Shown: positions 1 to 6,682, counted from the stretch's first letter. The stretch: DNA of 6,824 nt from SZUA-365 sp034002405 (GCA_034002405.1 JAVFAS010000104.1:1-6824); one strand, 5' to 3'. Notes: generated by a model from the letters alone, not told the origin. Made by a program: numbers and translations.

Positions 1-746
1 GAAGGCGGGGACAGTCGCCATGATCATGAAAATCACGCACGCAAGATAACTGGATCGATGGAGAATCGAATCGTGGCGAGCGAATAACCAACGTGGTGTG
101 ATTTGCTCAGAGAGAGAGAGAGAGAGTCGATATTAGAATAGTAACACATGCGATACTCCTCTATATTTGCTCATGGAGTTATTCATCCACTCGCGATTAC
201 TCTCATGCTCGGACTTCGCACTGGAAACCGTAAACCTCATCCCCCGGTGTACAGGGCCTTTGCCGCTTTCCAGCAAGTACGAGGAGCTGAATGCATGTAG
301 TTACGAAACCCGGCAATCAATTGCAAGAAATCAGACAAAATATTTCGGTACCATTTCACTCCCCTTCATCATATTCTTTCAACATCTTGCCGACCCGAGA
401 GCAAGGCACGCCAAAGGCATTCGGACGACGCGCTTCCTTCGGCCCCTGTCCGATCACACCGACGGGTGCGAACGAAGAGACCCTCCCCGCCATGTGAGAT
501 GCACGGGAGTACCCGTGTAGCTCCATGCCCTGCATTATCCCTGTATATCCCCTGATGACGGTCGCGTCACGACGCGTCTCCCGCAGGATCTCCATTCCCA
601 ACGAGCTGAACTACTCGCGGCCAGAAAAGACAGAATGAGCACGATCGGGATGGCGACGTTTCCGAGATGAATCCATTGAGTTCCGGAACCCACTCTCCTG
701 GCGAACTATCCGGAATTTCCTGAAAAATGCCTCCGTCCAAAGGGTG
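1..746. other. Region downstream of lpd with no convincing gene
   Basis: No reading frame here resembles a protein family I recognise, and no tRNA or rRNA signature is visible. The base composition looks more AT-rich than the PDH genes to the right. Visible structures are a perfect 10-bp palindrome CATGATCATG at 19-28, an AG microsatellite at 109-126, a 6-bp stem CACGGG/CCCGTG with a 4-nt loop at 502-517, and a CGCGTC/GACGCG inverted repeat at 563-576. The longest minus-strand frame (stop 356-358, possible ATG at 593-595 or TTG at 601) would encode about 80 residues but has no ribosome binding site. The region follows the operon terminator, so it is probably intergenic, a decayed gene or an uncharacterised non-coding element. 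Confidence 0.6.
109..126. repeat. (AG)9 dinucleotide microsatellite
   Basis: Nine perfect AG units in a row. Such tracts can slip and vary in length between strains. No start codon or promoter next to it is clear enough to call it a phase-variation switch. Confidence 0.9.
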
Positions 747-767
747 TCATTTCTTCTTCGGACGGAA
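723..767 (-). terminator. Intrinsic terminator overlapping the 3' end of lpd
   Basis: In the minus-strand transcript, 767-756 pairs with 742-731 to form a 12-bp stem. Its core is CCGTCCGAAG pairing with CTTTGGACGG. The stem contains two G-U wobbles and closes a 13-nt loop that includes the lpd stop codon (749-747). It is followed by GCA and then five U residues (727-723). The upstream arm encodes the FRPK part of the Lpd C-terminus, so gene end and terminator share bases. This is the expected end of the aceE-aceF-lpd transcript. The U tract is short, so efficiency may be moderate. Confidence 0.65.
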
Positions 768-2168
768 CATGTGCGTGCTGTGACCGAAATACGCCTCGGC
801 GGCTTCCATCACTGTTTCCGACAGCGTCGGGTGGGGATGGATGGAGAGGGCGATGTCCTTGACGGTGGCGGCCATCTCGATGGCGAGCACGCCCTCGGCG
901 ATGAGTTCGCCCGCGCCGGGACCCGCGATGCCGATGCCGAGCACGCGCTGGGTCTCGGGGTCGGCGATGATCTTGGTCACGCCGTCATAACGGTCGAGCG
1001 TGGTGGCGCGGCCGGAGGCCGCCCAGGGGAATTTCGCGACGTCGACGTTGCGGCCCTGCTCCCTCGCCTCGGTTTCGGTGAGTCCAGCCCATGCGATTTC
1101 AGGATCGGTGAAGACCACGGCGGGAATGGCCATGGGCTCGAAGGCGGTCTTCTTTCCGTCGATGGCGTCCACCGCAACGCGCGCTTCATGCGATGCCTTG
1201 TGCGCGAGCATGGGGTCGCCGGTGATGTCACCAATGGCGAAGATATGCTCTTCGCTCGTGCGCCGCTGTGGATCGACCACGATGAACCCGCGATCGCTCA
1301 AAGCCACACGGGTTTTTTCGAGGCCGAAGCCCTGGGTGTTGGGCTTGCGTCCGACCGAGACCAGCGCCTTGTCGAAGATCATCGTCTGCTCGCCCTCGGC
1401 ATTCTGCAGCGTGACCTTCAGGCCGTTTTTCTGCTCCTTGACCTCGAGCACTTTCGTGTTGAGAAGGATGGCCTCGAACTGCGTTTCCAGCCGCTTTTTC
1501 AGGTGAATGACCATGTCGCGGTCGGCACCGGGAAGCAAGCCCGCCGTCATTTCCACGACGGTGACCTTCGAACCCAGCGCGGCGTACACCGTCGCCATTT
1601 CGAGGCCGATGTACCCGCCGCCGATGACGAGCAGTTTCGGGGGAATGTCCGCGAGCTCGAGCGCGGCGGTGGAGTCCATCACGCGCGCCGATCCCTCGGG
1701 TAATCCGGGAATCATCGCGGGACGCGATCCGGTGGCGACGATGGCATTGCGGAATTTCACCTCCGTTGTTCCTCCATCCGCGAGCTTCACCTCCAGCGTC
1801 GTGCCGTCGCGGAAGCTGCCCCAGCCCTGCAGCGCCGTGATCTTGCGCGCCGAGGAGAGCTGACCGAGTCCCCCCGTGAGCTTGCCGACGACATCGTTCT
1901 TGAATGCGCGCAGCTTGTCGAGGTCGATCGCGGGTTCGGCGAAGGAAACGCCCCACGCCGCGGCGTGCCGCGACTCATTGATCAGTTTCGCCACATGCAG
2001 CAGGGCCTTCGAGGGAATGCAGCCGCGGTACAGGCACACGCCGCCGGGATTCTTTTCCGCATCCACCAACGTCACGTTCATTCCCAGATCCGCCGCGTAA
2101 AACGCCGCCGCGTATCCGCCGGGACCACCGCCCAGGACTACAAGGTCGGTTTCAATTTGTGTGGACAT
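747..2168 (-). CDS. lpd: Dihydrolipoyl dehydrogenase (E3 of pyruvate dehydrogenase)
   Basis: This cytoplasmic flavoprotein reoxidises the dihydrolipoyl group on E2 and passes electrons through a redox disulfide and FAD to NAD+. The product has 473 residues, normal for the family. In order: an FAD-binding GGGPGG at 13-18; the redox-active pair Cys45 and Cys50 in GGVCLYRGCIPSK; ATGSRP at 145-150; an NAD-binding GGGYIG at 183-188, with Glu206 ending the second strand as expected for NAD rather than NADP; a second FAD contact, IGD, at 312-314; and a C-terminal dimerisation domain with the catalytic pair His446 and Glu451 in HPHPTLSE. There is no N-terminal lipoyl extension. The ATG follows GGAG with a 7-nt gap, which supports this start. 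It is the last gene of the operon, 303 nt after aceF. Position after aceEF makes it the PDH E3, but the same protein often also serves 2-oxoglutarate dehydrogenase and glycine cleavage. Identification is secure. Confidence 0.97.
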   Translation of the reverse strand: MSTQIETDLVVLGGGPGGYAAAFYAADLGMNVTLVDAEKNPGGVCLYRGCIPSKALLHVAKLINESRHAAAWGVSFAEPAIDLDKLRAFKNDVVGKLTGGLGQLSSARKITALQGWGSFRDGTTLEVKLADGGTTEVKFRNAIVATGSRPAMIPGLPEGSARVMDSTAALELADIPPKLLVIGGGYIGLEMATVYAALGSKVTVVEMTAGLLPGADRDMVIHLKKRLETQFEAILLNTKVLEVKEQKNGLKVTLQNAEGEQTMIFDKALVSVGRKPNTQGFGLEKTRVALSDRGFIVVDPQRRTSEEHIFAIGDITGDPMLAHKASHEARVAVDAIDGKKTAFEPMAIPAVVFTDPEIAWAGLTETEAREQGRNVDVAKFPWAASGRATTLDRYDGVTKIIADPETQRVLGIGIAGPGAGELIAEGVLAIEMAATVKDIALSIHPHPTLSETVMEAAEAYFGHSTHMFRPKKK

Positions 2169-2175
2169 CTATGTT

Positions 2176-2179
2176 CTCC
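2176..2179 (-). promoter_or_regulatory. Ribosome binding site of lpd
   Basis: The minus strand reads GGAG, then 7 nt, then the ATG at 2168. This is a good Shine-Dalgarno at ideal spacing. It shows that lpd has its own initiation signal despite the long gap after aceF. Confidence 0.8.
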
Positions 2180-2206
2180 GGTATTTATTGAATTCGGTGC
2201 TTGTGG

Positions 2207-2262
2207 CCACTTTGGCTTTTGGCTCTTGGCCGCTGTTGGCCTATGGCCAACTGCCAAAGTGG
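2207..2262. repeat. Nested inverted repeats upstream of lpd
   Basis: A perfect 10-bp pair, CCACTTTGGC (2207-2216) and GCCAAAGTGG (2253-2262), encloses a second perfect 7-bp hairpin, GTTGGCC-TAT-GGCCAAC (2235-2251). The left part also carries a 7-bp tandem repeat, TTTGGCT twice (2211-2224) followed by CTTGGCC. In RNA this would form a branched structure about 40 nt before the lpd start codon. It has no U tract on the minus strand, so it is not a standard terminator. It could be a processing or stability element, or part of a dispersed repeat. Confidence 0.7.
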
Positions 2263-2288
2263 TGCTGGGCCGCTGCCAGGGAGCAACC

Positions 2289-2425
2289 GTCATCCCGAGT
2301 AGCGGCGGATGTCAGCACGCCTCAGGCGTGCGACGGCCGACGCGTATCGAGGGACAGCCCCGCGGTGCTCACGGCCCCTCGATACGCGGCGCGCTCCTTC
2401 GTCGCGCGCCGCTACTCGGGGTGAC
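2289..2425. repeat. Composite palindromic intergenic element, copy A
   Basis: The ends form a 19-bp inverted repeat with one mismatch: GTCATCCCGAGTAGCGGCG at 2289-2307 against the complement of 2407-2425. Inside is a perfect 13-bp pair, CGCGTATCGAGGG (2341-2353) and its complement (2376-2388). Two further hairpins sit between these arms: GCACGCC-TCA-GGCGTGC (2315-2331) and a 9-bp stem 2386-2394/2404-2412. The 137-bp unit therefore folds almost completely on either strand, and it has no coding capacity that I can support. It is REP/BIME- or MITE-like in form. No target-site duplication is visible at its borders. A related copy begins at 6748. Confidence 0.85.
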
Positions 2426-2441
2426 GAGAGGTTCGCGTTCC

Positions 2442-2465
2442 TTCCATCCTTCCATCATTCCATCT
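2442..2465. repeat. 8-bp tandem repeat TTCCATCN, three units
   Basis: Three consecutive octamers, TTCCATCC, TTCCATCA and TTCCATCT, end 6 nt before the aceF stop codon. The stretch 2452-2470 is almost identical to 3619-3638 inside the aceF linker, with a one-base indel. Confidence 0.8.
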
Positions 2466-2471
2466 TTCCCG

Positions 2472-3911
2472 CTATCCTTCAAGCGCCATCAACAACGGTT
2501 CTTCGAGCACTTCGGCGATCCAGCGGACGAAGCGGGCTGCGTCGGCGCCGTCGATGATGCGGTGGTCATAGGTGAGGGAGAGGGGAAGCATCATGCGGGG
2601 CTGGAACTGTCCGTCGATGAAGACGGGCTCGATCGTGCCGCGCGAGAGGCCGAGGATGGCGACCTCGGGCGCATTGATGATCGGAGTGAACCCGGTGCCG
2701 CCGATACCGCCGAGATTGGTGATGGTGAAGGACGCCCCCTGCATGTCGTCGGGTTTGATGTTTTTCGTGCGCGCCTTCTCGGCCAGTTCCTGCATCTCCT
2801 TCGAAATGTCGAGGATGTTCTTTTTATCCACGTCGCGCACGACCGGAACCAGCAGGCCACGATCGGTATCGACGGCCACGCCGAGATGCACGTAGTGCTT
2901 GAAGATGATCTCGCCGCGGTTCATGTCGATCGAGGCGTTGAACTGCGGGAATTTCTTCAACGCCGCCGCGGCGACTTTCATCGCGATAGCGGTGACGGTG
3001 AGCTTGGTACCTGCACGCTCGGCTTTTTTTGCATACGCCTTGCGCAATTCCTCGAGACGCGTTATGTCGGCCTTGTCGTGATGCGTGACGGTGGGAATGG
3101 CGCCCGAGGTTTCCATGTGCTCGGCCGTGCGGCTGCGCACCTTGCTCATTGCCTCGCGCGTGATCCCGCCCCAGACGGAGAAGTCCGGCAGTGCGGGACG
3201 CGCGACACTAATCGCGGCGACACTGGCTCCCGCTGCGGCCGGACCACCCGCGGTGAACACGGACTTGACGTATTTCTTGACATCCTCATCCGAAATACGA
3301 CCGCCCGGACCGCTCCCCGGCACTTCGGCGATGTCGACGCCGAGTTCGCGGGCGAACATGCGTACGCTGGGCGCGGCGGGCACGGGCACGCCTTCGCGCG
3401 GCGTCCGCGCGGGGGGCGGTGCCATGGCGTTCTGTGGCATCGCGCGCCGGAGGGTGGGGGTGGCGGGATCTTGTGACGCCCCTTCGGGGCTCGGGGAAGA
3501 AATATCGGGCGCGGCTGCTTCCGTATCCCGGGCCTGAAGGCCCGGGCTATGATGTGTCGCCCCTTCGGGGCTCACATCTTTTTCCTTCTTTCCCTCATTT
3601 CCATCTTTTCCCTCATTTCCATCATTTCCATCTTTCCCTTCCCCCTTTTCACCTTTTGACTCTTTGACCGTTTGACCTTCTTCCACAACAAAAATCACCG
3701 TGCCCACTTTCGCCTGTTTCCCCTCCTCCACGTTGACCTTGGACACCGTGCCGGCCACGGGCGAGGGGACGTCGAAGGAGGCCTTGTCGGTCTCGAGTTC
3801 CAGCAGCGGCTGATCGATGGCGACGGTGTCGCCGACCGCGACCAGCACCTTGACGACATCACCGGCGGTGATGTTTTCACCGAGTTCGGGTAATTTTACT
3901 TCAGTCGACAT
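2472..3911 (-). CDS. aceF: Dihydrolipoyllysine acetyltransferase (E2 of pyruvate dehydrogenase)
   Basis: This is the structural core of the complex. It takes the acetyl group from E1 on a swinging lipoyl arm and transfers it to coenzyme A. The 479-residue product has one lipoyl domain at about 1-79, with the lipoylated Lys43 in ETDKAS. A long low-complexity linker follows at about 80-180. A peripheral subunit-binding domain lies at about 181-217 (RMFARELGVDIAEVPGSGPGGRI), and the catalytic domain runs from about 240 to 479, with His450 and Asp454 in DHRIIDG. The linker changes character along its length: charged and Gly-rich at 83-111 (KDGNEG units), then two SPEGA motifs at 114-118 and 141-145, then Pro/Ala-rich. 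Its DNA is made of tandem and palindromic repeats. The start has AAAGGA 5 nt upstream and lies 12 nt after the aceE stop. E. coli AceF has three lipoyl domains where this has one. Context and the E1 partner make it PDH rather than 2-oxoglutarate dehydrogenase E2. Confidence 0.96.
   Translation of the reverse strand: MSTEVKLPELGENITAGDVVKVLVAVGDTVAIDQPLLELETDKASFDVPSPVAGTVSKVNVEEGKQAKVGTVIFVVEEGQTVKESKGEKGEGKDGNDGNEGKDGNEGKKEKDVSPEGATHHSPGLQARDTEAAAPDISSPSPEGASQDPATPTLRRAMPQNAMAPPPARTPREGVPVPAAPSVRMFARELGVDIAEVPGSGPGGRISDEDVKKYVKSVFTAGGPAAAGASVAAISVARPALPDFSVWGGITREAMSKVRSRTAEHMETSGAIPTVTHHDKADITRLEELRKAYAKKAERAGTKLTVTAIAMKVAAAALKKFPQFNASIDMNRGEIIFKHYVHLGVAVDTDRGLLVPVVRDVDKKNILDISKEMQELAEKARTKNIKPDDMQGASFTITNLGGIGGTGFTPIINAPEVAILGLSRGTIEPVFIDGQFQPRMMLPLSLTYDHRIIDGADAARFVRWIAEVLEEPLLMALEG
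3477..3573. repeat. Two identical 16-bp palindromic units in the aceF linker
   Basis: CGCCCCTTCGGGGCTC occurs at 3477-3492 and again at 3558-3573, 81 bp apart (27 codons). Each contains a GCCCC-TTC-GGGGC hairpin. Both are read in the same frame by aceF as SPEGA. The second copy is also flanked by ATGTG (3552-3556) and CACAT (3573-3577), which lengthens its stem with a small internal loop. Confidence 0.85.
3527..3546. repeat. Perfect hairpin inside the aceF linker
   Basis: CCCGGGCC-TGAA-GGCCCGGG is an 8-bp perfect stem with a 4-nt loop, translated in aceF as part of SPGLQAR (122-128). It lies between the two SPEGA palindromes. This density of palindromes is normal for intergenic repeats, not for coding DNA. 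Confidence 0.85.
3591..3638. repeat. 18-bp tandem repeat in the aceF linker
   Basis: TCCCTCATTTCCATCTTT at 3591-3608 is followed by a near-identical unit at 3609-3626 and then by shorter TTTCCATC units up to 3638. On the coding strand it is purine-rich and gives the GKDGNE-type hexapeptide repeats at residues about 93-107. Confidence 0.8.
3644..3683. repeat. Degenerate 8-bp tandem repeat at the start of the aceF linker
   Basis: Five octamers in register: CCTTTTCA, CCTTTTGA, CTCTTTGA, CCGTTTGA and CCTTCTTC. They cover codons for residues about 77-90. Because 8 is not a multiple of 3, the repeat exists in DNA and is not repeated in the protein, so selection on the peptide did not create it. 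Confidence 0.75.
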
Positions 3912-3916
3912 GATAG

Positions 3917-3922
3917 TCCTTT
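3917..3922 (-). promoter_or_regulatory. Ribosome binding site of aceF
   Basis: The minus strand reads AAAGGA, then 5 nt, then the ATG at 3911. It lies in the 12-nt gap after the aceE stop (3926-3924). Translation of the two genes is therefore likely coupled. Confidence 0.8.
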
Positions 3923-3923
3923 A

Positions 3924-6602
3924 TCAAGAATTCATCGGATTCGGTTTGTCGGGATCGATGCCGAGGTCCACGATCGCCTGGGCGACGACCTCGGGTGCGA
4001 TCAGATCCTTGTTGCGCAGATGCGAGAGCACGCCCAGCGTGATGAAGCGTGCGTCGACCTCGAAGAAGTCGCGCAGCTGCGCGCGTCCCTCGCTGCGGCC
4101 GAAGCCGTCGGTACCGAGGGAAATCAGTCCGCCGGGGGTCCAGCGGCAGATCGTGTCGGGTAGCGCCTTGACGTAATCGGTCGCGGCGACGATCGCTCCC
4201 TTGGCATCCTTGAGCATCTCGGTCACGTAGGGCACGCGCGGCGTCTCGGTCGGATGCATGCGGTTCCAGCGTTCGACCTCGAGGCCATCATTGTGCAGCT
4301 GCTTGTAGGACGTCGCACTCCACACGTTGGTGGCCACGCCGTAGTTCTCCTCGAGAATCTCCCGCGCCTTGAGCGCCTCGTTCATGATGCTGCCGTTGGC
4401 CATGATGTCGGCATGGAGTTTGGCCTTTTTCATCTCTGAAGGACGATACAGATACAGGCCCTTCAGAATGCCGTCCTTCACATGCGCACCCTCGGGCATT
4501 TTCGGTTGGGCGTAATTCTCGTTGAGGACCGTCATGTAGTAGAACACATTTTCCTGCTCGATGTACATGCGCCGCATGCCGTCCTGCAGGATCACCGCCA
4601 CTTCATAGGCGAAGGCCGGATCGTAGGTGACGAGATTCGGCACGGGGAAGGCAAGCAGATGGCTGTTGCCGTCCTGATGCTGCAATCCCTCGCCGGCGAG
4701 CGTCGTGCGTCCCGCCGTGCCGCCGATCATGAAGCCACGCGCCTGCATGTCCGCCGCGGCCCAGACGAGGTCGCCGATGCGCTGCATGCCGAACATGGAG
4801 TAGTAGATGAAGAACGGGATCATCGGGATGCCGTGCGTGGCGTAGCTGGTGCCGGCGGCGATGAAGCTGGCCATCGAACCCGCTTCGGTGATGCCTTCCT
4901 CGAGGATCTGGCCGTTGACGGCTTCCTTGTAGTAGAGCAGCGAGGCCGAATCGACGGGTTCGTAGAGCTGGCCGACATGGGAATAGATACCGACCTGGCG
5001 GAACAGCGCTTCCATGCCGAAGGTGCGGGCCTCGTCGGGCACGATGGGCACGACGTATTTTCCGATCTCCTTGTCCTTGAGCATCAGCGTGAGCATGCGC
5101 ACGAAGGCCATGGTGGTCGAGACCTCGCGGTCGTCGGTGCCGTCGTAGAATTCCCGGAACATCTCCTCGTCCGGCAGCGCGAGCTTTGGCACGTTCGTGT
5201 TGCGCGCGGGCACGGAACCACCCAGCGCCGCGCGGCGCTCGCGGAGGTAGACCATTTCCGGACTGTCGTCCTCGGGCTTGTAGAACGGCGCATCGGCGAC
5301 ATCATCATCCGATATCGGGATATTGAAGCGCGTGCGGAATTCCTTCAGCTCGTCCTCGTTGAGTTTTTTCTGCTGGTGGGTGACGTTCTTTCCCTCGCCC
5401 GCCTCGCCGAGTCCGTAGCCCTTGATCGTACGCGCGAGGATGACCGTCGGGGCATCCTTGGTCTCGACGGCGGATTTGAACGCGGCGAAGATCTTCTCCG
5501 GGTCATGTCCGCCCAGGCGCAGGCGCTGCAGGCGTTCGTCGCTGTAATGTTCGACCATCTTGCGCAGGCGCGGATCGGTTCCGAAGAAATGGTTCCTGAT
5601 ATACTCGCCCGATTCCACTGCATATTTCTGCCGGTCGCCGTCGGTCACCTCGCCCATGCGCTTGATCAGCACGCCGTCGGTGTCCTTCTCGAGCAGGGCG
5701 TCCCAGTCCGAGCCCCAGATCACCTTGATCACATTCCATCCGGCGCCGCGGAAATTCCGCTCGAGTTCCTGAATGATGTTGCCGTTGCCGCGAACGGGAC
5801 CGTCGAGGCGCTGAAGGTTGGCGTTGATGACGAAAATGAGGTTATCCAATTTCGCGCGGGCGGCCAGGGAGATGGCGCCGAGGGTTTCGGGTTCGTCGGT
5901 TTCGCCGTCGCCGAGGAAGGCCCACACCTTCTCGCCGCGATCGGGTTTGATGCCGCGGTCTTCGAGATAGCGGTTGAAACGCGCCTGGTAGATGGCCATG
6001 ATCGGACCCAGTCCCATCGACACCGTCGGGAATTCCCAGAAGCCCGGCATCAGCCAGGGATGCGGGTAGGACGAGAGTCCTCCGCCCTCGGCCAGTTCGC
6101 GGCGGAAATTCTGGAGCTTCTGCTCCGAAATGCGTCCCTCGAGAAACGCGCGGGCGTAGATGCCTGGCGCCGCGTGTCCCTGGAAATAAATCTGGTCGCC
6201 GCTGAAGCCATCCTCGCCGCGGGCCTTGAAAAAGTGGTTGAAGGCGACTTCGTAGATCGTCGCGGCCGAGGCATAGGTGGAGATGTGTCCGCCGATGCCC
6301 GCCTCCTTGCGGTTGGCGCGCACGACCATGGCCATGGCATTCCAGCGGATGAGGCTCTTGATGCGGCGCTCGAGCGTGCGGCTGCCGGGGTAGGATGGCT
6401 GCGCCTCGGCGGGAATGGAGTTGATGTACGGCGTGTTCGCGGTGAACGGCATGCGCACGCCATTTTTGTATGCGTAGTGCTGGAGGTCCTGCAGAAGTCG
6501 CTGCACGCGCTCCTGTCCGCCATTGGCGAGGACGTAATCCAGCGAGGCGATCCACTCTTCCGTCTCGATCGCCTCGAGTGCTTTTTGTTCTTGTTCAGTC
6601 AT
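3924..6602 (-). CDS. aceE: Pyruvate dehydrogenase E1 component, homodimeric type
   Basis: This thiamine diphosphate enzyme decarboxylates pyruvate and reductively acetylates the lipoyl group of E2, the committed step of the complex. The 892-residue product matches the length of single-chain E1 (E. coli AceE is about 887) and runs co-linear with it. The ThDP/Mg motif starts at GDGETDEPE (231-239) and ends at NANLQRLDGP (260-269), with Asp232, Asn262 and Gln264 as expected metal and cofactor ligands. Conserved histidines are His106 (GGHIS), His143 (FQGHAAPG) and His409 in the mobile active-site loop GKNVTHQQKK. Glu569 in EEGITE corresponds to the glutamate that activates the cofactor, and PDEARTFGME lies at 522-531. 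The C-terminal domain is canonical, with SLGTDGFGRSE and a HLRNKDLIAPE-like end. It is the first gene of the operon. The ATG has a modest AAGGC ribosome binding site upstream. No truncation, frameshift or missing catalytic residue is seen. Confidence 0.98.
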   Translation of the reverse strand: MTEQEQKALEAIETEEWIASLDYVLANGGQERVQRLLQDLQHYAYKNGVRMPFTANTPYINSIPAEAQPSYPGSRTLERRIKSLIRWNAMAMVVRANRKEAGIGGHISTYASAATIYEVAFNHFFKARGEDGFSGDQIYFQGHAAPGIYARAFLEGRISEQKLQNFRRELAEGGGLSSYPHPWLMPGFWEFPTVSMGLGPIMAIYQARFNRYLEDRGIKPDRGEKVWAFLGDGETDEPETLGAISLAARAKLDNLIFVINANLQRLDGPVRGNGNIIQELERNFRGAGWNVIKVIWGSDWDALLEKDTDGVLIKRMGEVTDGDRQKYAVESGEYIRNHFFGTDPRLRKMVEHYSDERLQRLRLGGHDPEKIFAAFKSAVETKDAPTVILARTIKGYGLGEAGEGKNVTHQQKKLNEDELKEFRTRFNIPISDDDVADAPFYKPEDDSPEMVYLRERRAALGGSVPARNTNVPKLALPDEEMFREFYDGTDDREVSTTMAFVRMLTLMLKDKEIGKYVVPIVPDEARTFGMEALFRQVGIYSHVGQLYEPVDSASLLYYKEAVNGQILEEGITEAGSMASFIAAGTSYATHGIPMIPFFIYYSMFGMQRIGDLVWAAADMQARGFMIGGTAGRTTLAGEGLQHQDGNSHLLAFPVPNLVTYDPAFAYEVAVILQDGMRRMYIEQENVFYYMTVLNENYAQPKMPEGAHVKDGILKGLYLYRPSEMKKAKLHADIMANGSIMNEALKAREILEENYGVATNVWSATSYKQLHNDGLEVERWNRMHPTETPRVPYVTEMLKDAKGAIVAATDYVKALPDTICRWTPGGLISLGTDGFGRSEGRAQLRDFFEVDARFITLGVLSHLRNKDLIAPEVVAQAIVDLGIDPDKPNPMNS

Positions 6603-6610
6603 TGAATCAG

Positions 6611-6615
6611 GCCTT
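6611..6615 (-). promoter_or_regulatory. Probable weak ribosome binding site of aceE
   Basis: The minus strand reads AAGGC about 8 nt before the ATG at 6602. It is weaker than the sites of aceF and lpd. The protein start still agrees with the E. coli AceE N-terminus to within a few residues, so the start is credible. Confidence 0.5.
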
Positions 6616-6682
6616 ATGTGAGATCAATTGTCTGAGAAACGCCTATCTCATGAAGAACATCGGTGCGGGGGGGAAAGTTCTC

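Noticed and set aside
167..520. Plus-strand frame of 117 codons in the left region
   Set aside because: No ribosome binding site, no recognisable domain, and a composition typical of a random frame.
356..601. Minus-strand frame of about 81 codons (TTG at 601 or ATG at 595)
   Set aside because: No Shine-Dalgarno at a proper distance, no family I recognise, and overlapping plus-strand frames of similar length. I could not support it as a gene, though it is noted in the region entry.
744..1703. Plus-strand open frame of 319 codons opposite lpd
   Set aside because: Antisense shadow of lpd with the same biased composition and no recognisable domain.
1965..3476. Plus-strand open frame of 503 codons across lpd, the gap and aceF
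   Set aside because: It crosses two real minus-strand genes and the repeat-filled spacer, has no ribosome binding site, and has shadow-like composition.
3477..3683. Frameshift or insertion breaking aceF in the low-complexity linker
   Set aside because: The frame stays open, and the subunit-binding and catalytic domains continue in the same frame, so the gene is intact.
4482..6605. Plus-strand open frame of 707 codons opposite aceE
   Set aside because: It lies entirely antisense to a clear AceE with intact motifs. Its translation is rich in H, R, G, D and V and resembles no family, as expected for an antisense shadow of GC-rich codons.
6619..6650. TGAGAT/ATCTCA inverted repeat in the aceE leader as an operator (for example for a PdhR-like regulator)
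   Set aside because: Only 6-bp arms with a 20-bp spacer, and no match to an operator I can name. It could easily arise by chance.
6616..6680. Sigma-70-like promoter for aceE
   Set aside because: No pair of -35 and -10 boxes with acceptable match and spacing could be found by eye. A promoter must exist upstream, but I cannot place it.
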